Assembly: GCA_963712835.1 (NCBI GenBank)
Contig: CAVQJJ010000019.1
Coordinates: 62,001-126,000, forward strand
DNA length: 64,000 nucleotides
Source of the DNA: DATARH01 sp963712835
GTDB lineage: Bacteria > Pseudomonadota > Alphaproteobacteria > ATCC43930 > CGMCC-115725
Direction of reading: 5' to 3'
The notes below the pieces were generated by a model. The model ran no database searches. It was not told where the DNA came from and worked only from the letters and a program-made list of their open reading frames with translations. Of the stretch, positions 1 to 8,500 are shown in pieces. A program made the position numbers and the translations under genes. The number at the start of each line of letters is the position of its first letter. Positions within the stretch are counted from its first letter, which is position 1.

Positions 1-360
1 CGCCCCGGCTTCCACACCGGCGTGGACTTGGCGGCGCCTTACGATTCACCGGTCTATGCGACCGCGCCGGGCACCGTGACGTTTGCCGGCTACCGCGACG
101 ATTATGGCAAGATCGTCGAGATCGACCATGGCAACGGCATCGCCACGCGCTACGCGCATCTGCATGCCTTCGCCGTCTCGGTCGGCGAGCATGTGGCAGC
201 ACACCAACAGATCGGCTATCTCGGCTCGACCGGCCGCGCCACTGGCCCGCACGTGCACTATGAGGTCGTCGTCAACGGCGAGCCGCAGGACCCCGAAAAG
301 TTCATAGGGCTCAATCGCTACGTACAGCCGATGACGACGCCGGTGTCGGCGCGGAACTAA
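1..360 (+). CDS. M23 (LytM) family metallopeptidase, C-terminal part
   Basis: The reading frame is open from the first base, so the gene starts upstream of the window; 119 residues are visible. The visible part is the core of an M23 peptidase: an HTGVD block at residues 5-9 (the first zinc-ligand region), then a G-N-G-I-A-T-R-Y-A-H-L segment, and the HVHYEV block with the HxH zinc/catalytic histidines near residue 92. Family members are zinc endopeptidases, or non-catalytic activators, acting on peptidoglycan cross-links in the periplasm. Both HTGVD and HVHYE are intact, so this copy is probably catalytic. The short tail after the domain is normal. It ends 4 bp before the stop of the convergent lytic transglycosylase gene. 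Confidence 0.88.
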   Translation, partial: RPGFHTGVDLAAPYDSPVYATAPGTVTFAGYRDDYGKIVEIDHGNGIATRYAHLHAFAVSVGEHVAAHQQIGYLGSTGRATGPHVHYEVVVNGEPQDPEKFIGLNRYVQPMTTPVSARN

Positions 361-364
361 AAGC

Positions 365-2356
365 TTATCTGGCCAAATCGGCCGCGAGCGAAAACGCGGC
401 GGTGTTGCTCATATTCTGGCCGCGATAAATTTGCACGCTTTCGAGCACGCGCTGAACGTAAAGCCGCGTTTCAGTAAACGGGATCGCCTCGATCCAATCG
501 ACCATGTCGATCTGCTTGCCGCGCGGATCGCCATACTCCTGCAGCCATTCGCGAATGCGGCCCGGCCCGGCATTGTAGGCGGCGATCGCTAGCGGATAGG
601 AGCCGCCGAAATCGTCGAGCATCTTTTCAACATAGGCGCGGCCGAGGGTCAGGTTGTAGAGCCCGTCGCTGGTCAGGCGATCGACCGAATAGGGTAGCTG
701 CAGTTGCTTGGAGATCAGCGCCGCGGTTCCGGGCATCAGCTGCATCAGACCGCGCGCGCCGACGCCGCTCATCGCATCCTGGTCAAAGGCGCTTTCGGTG
801 CGCGTGATCGCGAGCAGCAGCGCCGGCTCGACATTGCCGCCGGGCGGCAGCGCGGTGACCGGATAACCGTGGATCATCAGCGGCATCCCGGCGTCGATCG
901 AGCGCTTGGCGACGGCGATGGCGACATCGACCCGGCCGAGCCGCTCGGCATAGGCCGCGACCATGGCGAACTCGACCGGTTGCTTCGACTGATCGGCGAC
1001 CTGCATCAGAAAGATTTTTAGATGGTCGCGGTCGCCCGCGCCGGCGAAAAGGCTGGCGGCCTGGACCAAGGGCTTGGCTTGGAAATCGGCGAGCTGTTCA
1101 GCGGTCGCACGGGGTTCGGGCAGCGGATGCGGCGGCGCGTCATTGCCGAGCTGGTGAGCGGCGAGCTGGCCATAGAACGTCGCCATGTTCTCGGCGCCGG
1201 CGGCGTACCATTTGGCGGCGAGGTCGGGCTTGCCCTCGGCGGCCGCAGCCCGCCCGCTCCAATAGGCAGCACGCGACTTGCCCCAAGGCGTCGTCGAGCG
1301 CGCCAGCACGCGCGAAAAATGCTCGAAGGCGAGCTTCGGGTCCTTCGTGAAGCGCAGCGCGATGTACCCAGAGAGGAACTCGGCGTCGGAATAGGCCGCG
1401 CTGTCGCTCAACGTGTTCTGCTGGATGACCTTATAGGCGAGATCGGCGTTGCCGACCGAGAGCAGCCGGCGAGCGACGATTTCGCGCTCGCCGGCCCAGT
1501 TCGCCGGCCGCACGGGATTGTCGGGATGCGCCATCAGGAGCTGCGCCGCCGCGTCGTACTGATCGTTGTGGCGATCCCAATGGACGATGTCGAAGACGAG
1601 GCCGGCGTCTGTGCGCAGCGCCTCCGGCACCTGCGCGACGAGATTGCCCGCATTGGGCGCCCGCGCATAGAGCGCCAGACGGGCGATCGCCTCGGCGCGA
1701 TAATCCGGCGGGACCAGCGGCAGCATACGGCGCGCCGCGTCCTCCTGGTGGTCCCAGAGCAGCCGGTCGAGCCGCTTGACGTCGTCTTCGGGTCGGATAT
1801 TGGCGCCGTAGCGCGCGAGGAAGTCGTGCTCGTCGCCAATGTTGAGAGCGCCGTCGATCCACGCCTGGCGCAGCGCCGCGAGCCCGCCTTCGGTGTCGCC
1901 ACGCGCGATCTGGATCGAGGCGAGGCGCGCCTTGCCGAGCGGGCTCACCGGCGGAAAGCGCTTCAGCCACGCTGCGGCGACGTCATCGCTCTCTGAGGCG
2001 AGCGCCTGTTCCGCCTGCCGCCGCAAAATCTTCTGGCTCGGCCAATCGGGGTTCTGCTCGACGAATTGCGAGATGTCGGAAAATCGGCCGGTGATGTTGG
2101 AGCGGGTGAAATCCAGCCAGCGAACGATCTTCGACGGCAGCGGGTTGGTCGCGCGCCCGGCCGCCGCGTAAGCCTGCGGCCAATCGCCGGCGCGCGCCGC
2201 GGCGATCGCCGCCAACCCGGCCGTGCGATCCGCCTCCGACAAATCCTCGGCATGCGCGGGACGCAAAAACGCCAGCAGAGCGACAACGATCAGCAGCAGA
2301 CGAAAAACCGGTGCCAATGCCGGCCGCTCCTGTTTTCGGCAAGATGAGGGTGACAC
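365..2356 (-). CDS. slt: Soluble lytic murein transglycosylase (Slt70-like)
   Basis: Lytic transglycosylases cleave the MurNAc-GlcNAc bond with formation of the 1,6-anhydro product; this type acts in the periplasm. The 663-residue product starts with a hydrophobic signal peptide ending at an AHA site near residue 36. It continues with a long alpha-helical, TPR-like superhelix and ends with an SLT domain at about residues 490-625. Typical SLT motifs are visible: TRTESAFD with the catalytic Glu, ARGLMQLMP, and AYNAGPGR. The GTG at 2356 has no clear ribosome site. An internal TTG at 2317 follows AGGAG and would give a cleaner signal peptide, so that start is a real alternative. It is convergent with the M23 peptidase gene, which is also a cell-wall enzyme. 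Confidence 0.92.
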   Translation of the reverse strand: MSPSSCRKQERPALAPVFRLLLIVVALLAFLRPAHAEDLSEADRTAGLAAIAAARAGDWPQAYAAAGRATNPLPSKIVRWLDFTRSNITGRFSDISQFVEQNPDWPSQKILRRQAEQALASESDDVAAAWLKRFPPVSPLGKARLASIQIARGDTEGGLAALRQAWIDGALNIGDEHDFLARYGANIRPEDDVKRLDRLLWDHQEDAARRMLPLVPPDYRAEAIARLALYARAPNAGNLVAQVPEALRTDAGLVFDIVHWDRHNDQYDAAAQLLMAHPDNPVRPANWAGEREIVARRLLSVGNADLAYKVIQQNTLSDSAAYSDAEFLSGYIALRFTKDPKLAFEHFSRVLARSTTPWGKSRAAYWSGRAAAAEGKPDLAAKWYAAGAENMATFYGQLAAHQLGNDAPPHPLPEPRATAEQLADFQAKPLVQAASLFAGAGDRDHLKIFLMQVADQSKQPVEFAMVAAYAERLGRVDVAIAVAKRSIDAGMPLMIHGYPVTALPPGGNVEPALLLAITRTESAFDQDAMSGVGARGLMQLMPGTAALISKQLQLPYSVDRLTSDGLYNLTLGRAYVEKMLDDFGGSYPLAIAAYNAGPGRIREWLQEYGDPRGKQIDMVDWIEAIPFTETRLYVQRVLESVQIYRGQNMSNTAAFSLAADLAR

Positions 2357-2500
2357 TCTTTACGGATTTTTGTGGCGGTCGCAAGGCAAGAGGGGATTTC
2401 TCGACAGTCTCACGGCGTTGTTGCTGCACGGTCTTGTTGCTGCATAGGCCGGCGAGGATTATCGTCGCGCGATTCGCCGCTTCGGGACTGGGAGGACGCC

Positions 2501-3376
2501 ATGTTCAAAGGTTCGTACGTCGCGCTCATTACCCCGTTCCGCAATGGCAAGGTGGACGAGACCGCGTTCCAGGAACATGTCGCCTGGCAGCTCGGCCAGG
2601 GAACGCACGGCCTCGTGCCGATCGGCACGACCGGCGAGTGCCCGGCGCTTGAGGACCAAGAGCAGGAGCGGCTGATCGCGCTGACCGTCGAGGTGGCGAA
2701 GGGCAGGGCGCCGGTCATTCCCGGCACCGGCTTCAACTCCACCACGCACACGATCCACGCGACCCAGGTTGCCAAAAAAGCCGGCGCCGACGCCGCACTG
2801 GTTGTCTGCCCCTATTACAACAAGCCGACCCAGGAGGGGCTCTACCAGCACTTCAAGGCGGTGCACGATGCGGTCGACCTGCCGATCGTCATCTACAATA
2901 TCCCCGGCCGCAGCTCGGTTGACATGTCGAACGCGACGATGGCGCGGCTTGCCAAGCTGCCGAACATCGTCGGCGTCAAGGACGCCACCAACGATTTGAC
3001 CCGGCCGCTCAAGCTGCGGATTGAGATCGGCGACGAGTTCTCGCAACTCTCGGGCGAGGACGGGACCGCTGTCGCCTATCTCGCGCAGGGTGGCGATGGC
3101 TGCATTTCGGTCACCGCCAACGTCGCGCCGGCACTGTGCTCGGAGATGCACGAGGCGTGGCAAAAGGGCGATATCAAGACGGTGCGTAAGATTAACGAGC
3201 GCCTCATACCGTTGCATGACGCGCTCTTCGTCGAGACCAGCCCGGCGCCGGTGAAATACGCCGCCTCGCTGCTCGGCCGGTGCACGCCGGAAGTGCGCCT
3301 GCCGCTGGTGGAGACCATGCCTGCAACGCAAGAGAGGGTGCGCGACGCGATGCGGGGCGCGGGTATCCTCAACTAA
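2501..3376 (+). CDS. dapA: 4-hydroxy-tetrahydrodipicolinate synthase
   Basis: DapA condenses pyruvate with aspartate semialdehyde in the diaminopimelate/lysine pathway in the cytoplasm. The 291-residue product has the family length. Motifs seen: GTTGE near residue 43 (pyruvate-carboxyl binding), YNIPGRSS with the Tyr of the proton relay, and VGVKDAT with the Schiff-base Lys. The start was set at ATG 2501 because a GGAGG lies 6 bases upstream and the protein then begins MFKGSYVALITPF, as in the family; the frame extends upstream but that part is not conserved-looking. smpB follows after 4 bp, so the two are probably co-transcribed, a common alphaproteobacterial arrangement. Confidence 0.96.
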   Translation: MFKGSYVALITPFRNGKVDETAFQEHVAWQLGQGTHGLVPIGTTGECPALEDQEQERLIALTVEVAKGRAPVIPGTGFNSTTHTIHATQVAKKAGADAALVVCPYYNKPTQEGLYQHFKAVHDAVDLPIVIYNIPGRSSVDMSNATMARLAKLPNIVGVKDATNDLTRPLKLRIEIGDEFSQLSGEDGTAVAYLAQGGDGCISVTANVAPALCSEMHEAWQKGDIKTVRKINERLIPLHDALFVETSPAPVKYAASLLGRCTPEVRLPLVETMPATQERVRDAMRGAGILN

Positions 3377-3380
3377 ACTT

Positions 3381-3842
3381 ATGCGTGCTGGGGATCGGTA
3401 CGCCGCGCAAAATCGGCGCGCGCGCCACGACTATCTGATCGAGGACACGCTCGAAGCGGGGCTCGTCCTCCAGGGCAGCGAGGTCAAGGTGCTGCGCACC
3501 GGCCAGGCGAGCATCGCGGAGGCCTATGCCGATGCGCAGGCGGGCGAGCTGTTTCTCGTCAACGCGAACATCCCCGAATACAAGGCGGCGAACCGTTTCG
3601 GCCACGAGCCGCGCCGGCCGCGCAAGCTACTCCTGCACCGCAAGGAGATGAACAGGCTCCTCGGCGCGATCCGTCGCGAAGGCGTCACGATCGTGCCGCT
3701 GTCGATCTATTTCAACGAGCGCGGCCGCGCCAAGGTCGAGCTCGGCCTCGCCAAAGGCAAGCGAATGGCCGACAAACGCCAAGCCGACAAGGATCGTAGC
3801 TGGCAGCGCGACAAGGCCCGCATCATGCGGGCACGCGGCTGA
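3381..3842 (+). CDS. smpB: SsrA-binding protein SmpB
   Basis: SmpB binds tmRNA and brings it to stalled ribosomes for trans-translation. The 153-residue product has the family length. It begins with the usual NRRARHDY segment, continues with VLQGSEVKVLRTGQASIAEAY and the HRKEMNRL helix, and ends with the basic tail (KGKRMADKRQADKDRSWQR) that occupies the decoding centre. It starts 4 bp after dapA. Its last 20 bases overlap the end of the convergent uracil-DNA glycosylase gene. No tmRNA gene was recognised in the window. Confidence 0.96.
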   Translation: MRAGDRYAAQNRRARHDYLIEDTLEAGLVLQGSEVKVLRTGQASIAEAYADAQAGELFLVNANIPEYKAANRFGHEPRRPRKLLLHRKEMNRLLGAIRREGVTIVPLSIYFNERGRAKVELGLAKGKRMADKRQADKDRSWQRDKARIMRARG

Positions 3843-4479
3843 GCCGCCCGGTAATTGCCGCGAATACCGCCTCGAACATGCTTGGCGTCAGGGTTCCGGT
3901 GTTGGTGTTGAGCCGCGAGCAGTGGTAGCTGTCGGCGAGCAGCACGCCATCCGGCAGCTCGTGCAGCGCACCATGCGTGAAGGGGTAGGCGGCGCGCCGC
4001 AGCCCTTTCGCCGCGAGTACCGCGTGATGCGCGATCGCACCGAGCGCGAGGATCGCGCGCAATTTCGGCAGTGCGGCGAACTCGGCGGCGAGGAATGGCC
4101 GGCACGCGGCAATCTCGGCGGTTTCCGGCTTGTTTTGCGGCGGCACGCAGCGGACCGCATTGGTGATGCGCGCGCGGTCGAGCACAAGCCCGTCGCCGAC
4201 ATGGCCGGCATATTCGCCGTGGGACAGCCCAAACATGCGCAAGGTCGCGTAGAGCAAATCCCCGGCATAATCGCCGGTGAACGGACGTCCGGTGCGGTTG
4301 GCGCCGCGCAGCCCCGGTGCGAGGCCGACGATCAGCAACTCCGCCGTCTGGGCGCCGAATGGCGGCACCGGCGCGTTGAACCAGTCAGGGTGCGCCGCGC
4401 GCTGGGTCGCGCGAAAGCCAGCAAGCCTTGGACAGAGTGGACAATCGCGCGACGGCGGCGCAAAGCCCGGTGCGGTCAC
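3823..4479 (-). CDS. Family 5 (UDGb-type) uracil-DNA glycosylase
   Basis: Members remove uracil and some other deaminated bases from DNA to start base-excision repair. The 218-residue product begins with a cysteine cluster (CPLC) expected of the Fe-S-containing families, and has a third Cys (AVRC) further on. Motif A reads GLAPGLRGANRTGRPFTGD and motif B reads YHCSRLNTNTGTLT. These are the diagnostic forms of family 5 (UDGb) rather than family 4, but the His-Pro-Ser usual in motif B is His-Cys-Ser here. Its ATG overlaps the stop of the upstream NYN gene by 4 bp (ATGA), so the two form an operon. The 3' end overlaps smpB by 20 bp on the opposite strand. Confidence 0.88.
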   Translation of the reverse strand: MTAPGFAPPSRDCPLCPRLAGFRATQRAAHPDWFNAPVPPFGAQTAELLIVGLAPGLRGANRTGRPFTGDYAGDLLYATLRMFGLSHGEYAGHVGDGLVLDRARITNAVRCVPPQNKPETAEIAACRPFLAAEFAALPKLRAILALGAIAHHAVLAAKGLRRAAYPFTHGALHELPDGVLLADSYHCSRLNTNTGTLTPSMFEAVFAAITGRLSRVPA

Positions 4480-5060
4480 TCCTCGCTATCCACGGTTTCG
4501 GGACGCATGCGCGCCATGTCGTCGCGCGGAGCGTGGGCGCGGGCGATGCTCGGCGCCAAGTCCTGCAGCTCGACAAAACTGTCGGCCTGGCGGCGCAGAT
4601 CGTCGGAGGCCATGGGCGGCGACGAGCGGATTGTCGAGACCACCGAGACGCGCACCCCACGTCGCTGCACAGCCTCGACCAGCCGACGGAAATCGCCATC
4701 TCCCGAAAACAAAATCGCGTGGTCGATGTGTTGGGCCATTTCGAGCATATCGATCGCCAGCTCGATATCCATGTTGCCCTTGATCCGACGGCGTCCCATC
4801 GTGTCAGTGAATTCTTTAGTCGGCTTGGTGACCATCGTGTAGCCGTTGTAGTCGAGCCAGTCGACCAGCGGGCGGATCGGCGAATACTCCTGATCTTCCA
4901 TCAACGCCGTATAGTAAAAGGCGCGAATAAGCCGCCCCTTTGACCTGAAGAGGTCAAGGAGCCGTTTATAATCTATGTCAAATCCAAGGCCTCGAGCGGC
5001 AGAATAAAGATTGGCACCGTCTATAAATATGGCGATGCGTTCTTGTGGGTAGAAAATCAT
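4476..5060 (-). CDS. NYN-domain (LabA/DUF88) protein, putative RNase
   Basis: The 194-residue product is a NYN domain of the PIN-like nuclease fold, as in LabA/DUF88 proteins. Acidic residues expected at the metal site are visible: Asp in IFIDGANLY, Asp in GNMDIELAIDML and Asp in LFSGDGDFRRLV. Family members are thought to be RNases; the substrate here is unknown. The start was set at ATG 5060 because GGAG lies 6 bases upstream; ATG 5090 and ATG 5147 are also in frame but have weaker ribosome sites, and the last would run through a perfect palindrome. The C-terminal 30 residues are charged. It is translationally coupled (4-bp overlap) to the uracil-DNA glycosylase and divergent from folK. Confidence 0.87.
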   Translation of the reverse strand: MIFYPQERIAIFIDGANLYSAARGLGFDIDYKRLLDLFRSKGRLIRAFYYTALMEDQEYSPIRPLVDWLDYNGYTMVTKPTKEFTDTMGRRRIKGNMDIELAIDMLEMAQHIDHAILFSGDGDFRRLVEAVQRRGVRVSVVSTIRSSPPMASDDLRRQADSFVELQDLAPSIARAHAPRDDMARMRPETVDSEE

Positions 5061-5103
5061 CTGGTGCTCCAGAAATTTTGGTAAAGTCATTGAAGTGTCA
5101 TCC

Positions 5104-5128
5104 GCTGCCTTGACGGCGTCAAGGCAGC
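5104..5128. promoter_or_regulatory. Perfect palindrome between divergent NYN and folK genes
   Basis: Two 11-base arms, GCTGCCTTGAC and GTCAAGGCAGC, are separated by 3 bases and match perfectly. The site lies in the 87-bp region between the NYN start (5060) and the folK start (5148), 19 bp upstream of the folK GTG. A dimeric repressor operator for one or both genes is the likeliest reading; an RNA hairpin in the folK leader is the alternative. Confidence 0.5.
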
Positions 5129-5147
5129 TTTCTGCCGGCGAGTTCAT

Positions 5148-5642
5148 GTGATCCTGATCGGCATCGGCAGCAACCTCACCGCGCCGCCGGCCAAGACGCC
5201 GCTCGAGACGGCGCAACTGGGGTTGGCCGCGCTTGCGGCGCCGCATATCGAGCCGGTCGCTTGCTCGTCGTGGTACGAATCTGCGCCGGTTCCGGCATCG
5301 GATCAGGCGTGGTTCGTCAACGCGGTGGCATTGATCTCGACAGACCGGGAGCCCGAGGCGCTGCTCGCCCGGATGCTCGAAGTCGAGGCCCGCTTTGGCC
5401 GCGTTCGCGGCGAGCGCAACGCCGCGCGAACACTCGACCTCGACCTGCTCGATTATGACGGTCTTATCATCGACACGCCGAAGCTGATTCTGCCGCATCC
5501 GCGTTTGCACGAGCGGCGCTTCGTGCTCGACCCGCTGGGCGAAATCGCGCCACACTGGCGCCACCCGCGACTGGGCCTCGTCGCAGCGGAACTTCTGGCC
5601 CGCTTGGCCGCCGGCCAGCCCGTGCGCCGCATCGACGGCTGA
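5148..5642 (+). CDS. folK: 2-amino-4-hydroxy-6-hydroxymethyldihydropteridine pyrophosphokinase
   Basis: FolK transfers pyrophosphate from ATP to hydroxymethyl-dihydropterin in folate synthesis. The 164-residue product has the family length and motifs: ILIGIGSN at the start, SSWYES, a VRGERNAARTLDLDLL block, and LPHPRLHERRFVLDPLGEIAP towards the end. The start is a GTG at 5148; the family always begins this close to the I-x-I-G-S-N strand, so no upstream start is needed. It is divergent from the NYN/UDG operon, and folP or folB are not next to it here. Confidence 0.94.
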   Translation: MILIGIGSNLTAPPAKTPLETAQLGLAALAAPHIEPVACSSWYESAPVPASDQAWFVNAVALISTDREPEALLARMLEVEARFGRVRGERNAARTLDLDLLDYDGLIIDTPKLILPHPRLHERRFVLDPLGEIAPHWRHPRLGLVAAELLARLAAGQPVRRIDG

Positions 5643-5696
5643 GGGCTTTCCGGCGTGACGCAACCCGCGGTGCAACTTGCCATGCATGGCGGGCAA

Positions 5697-5725
5697 TTGT
5701 GATTGATCGACAGGATCGATATAAC
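5697..5725 (+). promoter_or_regulatory. Candidate sigma-70-type promoter before pcm-like gene
   Basis: TTGTGA (5697-5702) and TATAAC (5720-5725) are separated by 17 bp, the ideal spacing, in the gap between folK and the methyltransferase gene. The start codon lies 56 bp downstream. A 12-bp palindrome GCCATGCATGGC (5679-5690) sits just upstream of the -35 and could be an operator. Confidence 0.4.
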
Positions 5726-5780
5726 CGGCGCCGCGTCGGGCGATCCCGGCAACCTCTGCGTCCTCTGTTCCGGTGAAGCG

Positions 5781-6437
5781 ATGACCGGTTACCAAGCGGC
5801 CCGCGCCAACATGATCGAGCGCCAGCTGCAACCCAACAAAGTCACCGACGAGCGCGTGATCGATGCCTTTGCCAGCGTCCGACGCGAGGTCTTCGTTCCC
5901 GAGCGTCTGCGCGCCATTGCCTACAGCGATGACGATCTGCCGCTCGGCGATGGCCGCTATCTGATGGCGCCGATGGTTGCGGCGCGGCTGCTTCAGGCGG
6001 CGGAGATTCGCCGCAACGACAATGCGCTCGTGGTCGGCGCCGGGGTTTGCTACGAGGCGGCGCTGTTGGCGACGCTGTGTCGCGGTGTGGTCGCGCTCGA
6101 AAGCGACCCGACGCTGGCGCGCCAGGGAAGGGCGGCGCTGGTCGAGCATCGCATGCCCAACGTCAATGTCATCGAGGATGCGCAGGGGCAGGGCAGCCGA
6201 GTTCGCCCGGCCTACGACGTCATCTTCTTCGGCGGCGCGGTGCCCGAGATTGCACCCGAGATTTCCACCCAGCTGGCGGAAGGGGGGCGGATCGTGGCGG
6301 TGGTTAAGCCCGATCCCGGTCCCGGGCGCGCGACTATCGTAACGCGCACTGGCGGAACCCTTGCTGCGCGCGTTATGTTTGACGCGGCGGTGCCACTGCT
6401 TCCGGGCTTCGTCACGAAGCCGGCTTTCGTGTTTTGA
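5781..6437 (+). CDS. Protein-L-isoaspartate O-methyltransferase-like protein
   Basis: The 218-residue product is a class I SAM-dependent methyltransferase of the Pcm family, which methylates isoaspartyl residues in damaged proteins. Seen: the N-terminal MIERQLQPNKVTDERVIDAF helix, REVFVPERLR, and an SAM-binding loop LVVGAGVCYEAALLA. This loop departs from the usual GTGSGY form (GAGVCY), as often seen in the alphaproteobacterial copies located before tolC, so methylation of isoaspartate is inferred and not certain. The start at ATG 5781 is preceded by GTGAAG. The stop is 7 bp before the tolC start, so both probably share the promoter at 5697. Confidence 0.85.
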   Translation: MTGYQAARANMIERQLQPNKVTDERVIDAFASVRREVFVPERLRAIAYSDDDLPLGDGRYLMAPMVAARLLQAAEIRRNDNALVVGAGVCYEAALLATLCRGVVALESDPTLARQGRAALVEHRMPNVNVIEDAQGQGSRVRPAYDVIFFGGAVPEIAPEISTQLAEGGRIVAVVKPDPGPGRATIVTRTGGTLAARVMFDAAVPLLPGFVTKPAFVF

Positions 6438-6444
6438 GGATTGG

Positions 6445-7905
6445 ATGTTTGAGCCGACCCCGCAGGTGAGCCCGATGTCGGCTAGATCGGTGCGCCCATG
6501 TGCCGCGCGAGTGGCGGTTTTGATCGTCGCCTTGGTCTCGCTCGCGCTGGCGGGCCCGAGTCCGGCCGCCGCGCAGACCCTGACCGAGGCGCTGTCCTAC
6601 GCCTACAACACCAATCCGCAGCTTCTCGCGCAGCGCGCGCTGCTACGCGAGACCGATGAAGGCGTGCCGCAGGCGCTGTCGAACTGGCGCCCCACGGTAA
6701 CCTTTACGGGCCAAGCGGGATATGACCGCTCCGGCATTGCCGAACCGGGCGTCTCAGCCTGTGCCAACGGAGCGCCGGGACAGACCTGCTTTTCGTCATT
6801 TTTGACGAAGGAGTTGAACCTCCAATTGACGCAGCCGGTCTATCGCGGCGGCCGCACCGAGGCGCAGACGCGGCAGGCGGTCAACCTGGTGCAATCGGCG
6901 CGCGCCCAGACGCTGGGGGTCGAGACCACAGTCTTTCAGGCCGTGGCTCAAGCGTTCTTCGACACTTACCGCGACCAAACTCTCGTCGAGGTTAACCGCA
7001 ACAACGAGGCGGTGCTGAAAAAGCAGCTCGATGCGACGCAAGATCGCTTCCGCGTCGGCGAAGTCACCCGCACCGACGTGGCGCAGGCGCAGTCATCGCT
7101 AGCCCAAGCGACCGCCAATCGCATCGCTTCGGAAGGCCAACTCGAGGTCAGCCGGGCGGAATACACGCGGGCGGTTGGCCATCCACCGGGCCGGCTGACC
7201 CTGACCAATGAGCGGCCCGTGTTGCCGACGACGCGCGACGCGACGCTGTCGCTCGCCGCGACCGACAACCCTAACGTGATCGCAGCGATGTTTGCCGAGG
7301 CGGCGGCCCGCGACAATATCGATGTCGTGCGTGGGCAGCTCTTGCCGCAAATCTCGATTGTCGGCGATCTGAACCGCAGCTACGCGCCATCGGTCACTTT
7401 GAAGAGTGCGCGCGAAGACACCGCTTCGGTGGTCGCGCAAATGACGATGCCGCTTTACGAAGGCGGCGCCATCTATTCGCAGACGCGCCAAGCCGAGCAA
7501 ACCGTCGGGCAGCGTCGCAGCCAGGTTGACGATGCTCGCCGAGCTGCGGTGCAGACCGCGACGCAAGCCTGGGAGACGCTGCAGTCGGCGCGGGCGGCAA
7601 TCGCCTCCTTCGGCGCGGCGGTCAAGGCGGCGCAGATCGCCCTCGAAGGCACGCAGCAGGAAGCGCTGGTCGGCTCGCGCACCGTGCTCGACGTGCTGAT
7701 TTCCGAGCAGCAGCTGTTCACCACCGAGTCGCAGCTGGTCGGCGCGCAGCATGACGCCGCCGTCGCCGAATACAATGTGGCGGCGGCAACCGGCCGGCTG
7801 GTCGCCCCGGATCTCAACCTGCCCGTTCAGCTTTACGACATGGACAAGCACTACCGCGAAGTGAAGGACAAACTGTTCGGCTTTGGCGGCGGCCTTAAAG
7901 AATAG
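6445..7905 (+). CDS. tolC: TolC family outer-membrane efflux/secretion channel
   Basis: The 486-residue product forms the outer-membrane exit duct of type I secretion and RND/ABC efflux machines. It has a signal peptide ending AAAQ (residues 1 to about 44). Two OEP repeats follow, with long coiled-coil helices rich in Gln, Ala and Arg, for example RFRVGEVTRTDVAQAQSSLAQA in the first half and GSRTVLDVLISEQQL in the second; these are typical turn signatures of the family. ATG 6445 follows GAGGA; ATG 6475 follows AGGTGAG and is also possible. TolC next to popZ and valS is an arrangement known in other alphaproteobacteria. No adaptor or ABC partner is adjacent. Confidence 0.92.
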   Translation: MFEPTPQVSPMSARSVRPCAARVAVLIVALVSLALAGPSPAAAQTLTEALSYAYNTNPQLLAQRALLRETDEGVPQALSNWRPTVTFTGQAGYDRSGIAEPGVSACANGAPGQTCFSSFLTKELNLQLTQPVYRGGRTEAQTRQAVNLVQSARAQTLGVETTVFQAVAQAFFDTYRDQTLVEVNRNNEAVLKKQLDATQDRFRVGEVTRTDVAQAQSSLAQATANRIASEGQLEVSRAEYTRAVGHPPGRLTLTNERPVLPTTRDATLSLAATDNPNVIAAMFAEAAARDNIDVVRGQLLPQISIVGDLNRSYAPSVTLKSAREDTASVVAQMTMPLYEGGAIYSQTRQAEQTVGQRRSQVDDARRAAVQTATQAWETLQSARAAIASFGAAVKAAQIALEGTQQEALVGSRTVLDVLISEQQLFTTESQLVGAQHDAAVAEYNVAAATGRLVAPDLNLPVQLYDMDKHYREVKDKLFGFGGGLKE

Positions 7906-7977
7906 CGCTGTTGCGCCTGGCGATCCGGTTCCACATGTTAAGGGCGGTTCCCGCAATGCGGGCGTTAGGTGATCGCC

Positions 7978-8493
7978 ATGTCCGATAAACAAATTTCGCC
8001 AGAACCGTCGATGGACGAGATCCTGGCTTCGATCCGCCGCATCCTCGCCGAGGATGGTGCCGCTCTGGTCCCGCGCCCGCCGGCGCGATTGCAAGCAGGC
8101 GGCGATGTCCTCGACCTCACCGAGGCGCTGAATGACGATGGCTCGGTGCGGCACATCGCGCTGGCTGCGCTGGTGAGCCCGGAGATCGAAGCGCCGGTTC
8201 TGTCCGACGGGCGTATCGAGCCCGCCGCTCCACGACCCGACGCGGCGGAGGCGTCGCCGGAGCCGCGGCTTGTCTCGGACGCGGCCTCGGAAGCGGTGGC
8301 GGCGTCGTTCGCGCGGCTCGCCGAGGTCGGCGGCGCCGGCGGGGTTGACCGCTCGCTCGACGATCTGGTGCGCGAGACGCTGCGTCCGATGCTGCAAGCC
8401 TGGCTCGACGAGAACCTGCCGGGGCTGGTCGAACGGCTGGTCCGGGCGGAAATCAGCCGGGTGGTCGGGGCGATCCGGCCAGCGGCGCCATAG
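7978..8493 (+). CDS. popZ: PopZ-like polar organising protein (DUF2497)
   Basis: PopZ builds a microdomain at the cell pole that anchors the chromosome origin and polarity factors. The 171-residue product has the family layout: a short N-terminal helix MSDKQISPEPSMDEILASI, a low-complexity acidic/proline-rich middle of about 90 residues, and a C-terminal oligomerisation region with SLDDLVRETLRPMLQAWLD followed by LPGLVERLVRAEI. The start ATG 7978 follows AGGTGA; a GTG 9 bases earlier is in frame. It ends 7 bp before valS, its usual neighbour in alphaproteobacteria. Confidence 0.9.
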   Translation: MSDKQISPEPSMDEILASIRRILAEDGAALVPRPPARLQAGGDVLDLTEALNDDGSVRHIALAALVSPEIEAPVLSDGRIEPAAPRPDAAEASPEPRLVSDAASEAVAASFARLAEVGGAGGVDRSLDDLVRETLRPMLQAWLDENLPGLVERLVRAEISRVVGAIRPAAP

Positions 8494-8500
8494 GCCCGGC

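Noticed and set aside
4476..6149. 557-codon minus-strand frame joining the NYN gene with sequence opposite folK and pcm
   Set aside because: Only the last 194 codons resemble a protein family and carry a ribosome site (5060). The upstream part is antisense to two clear genes.
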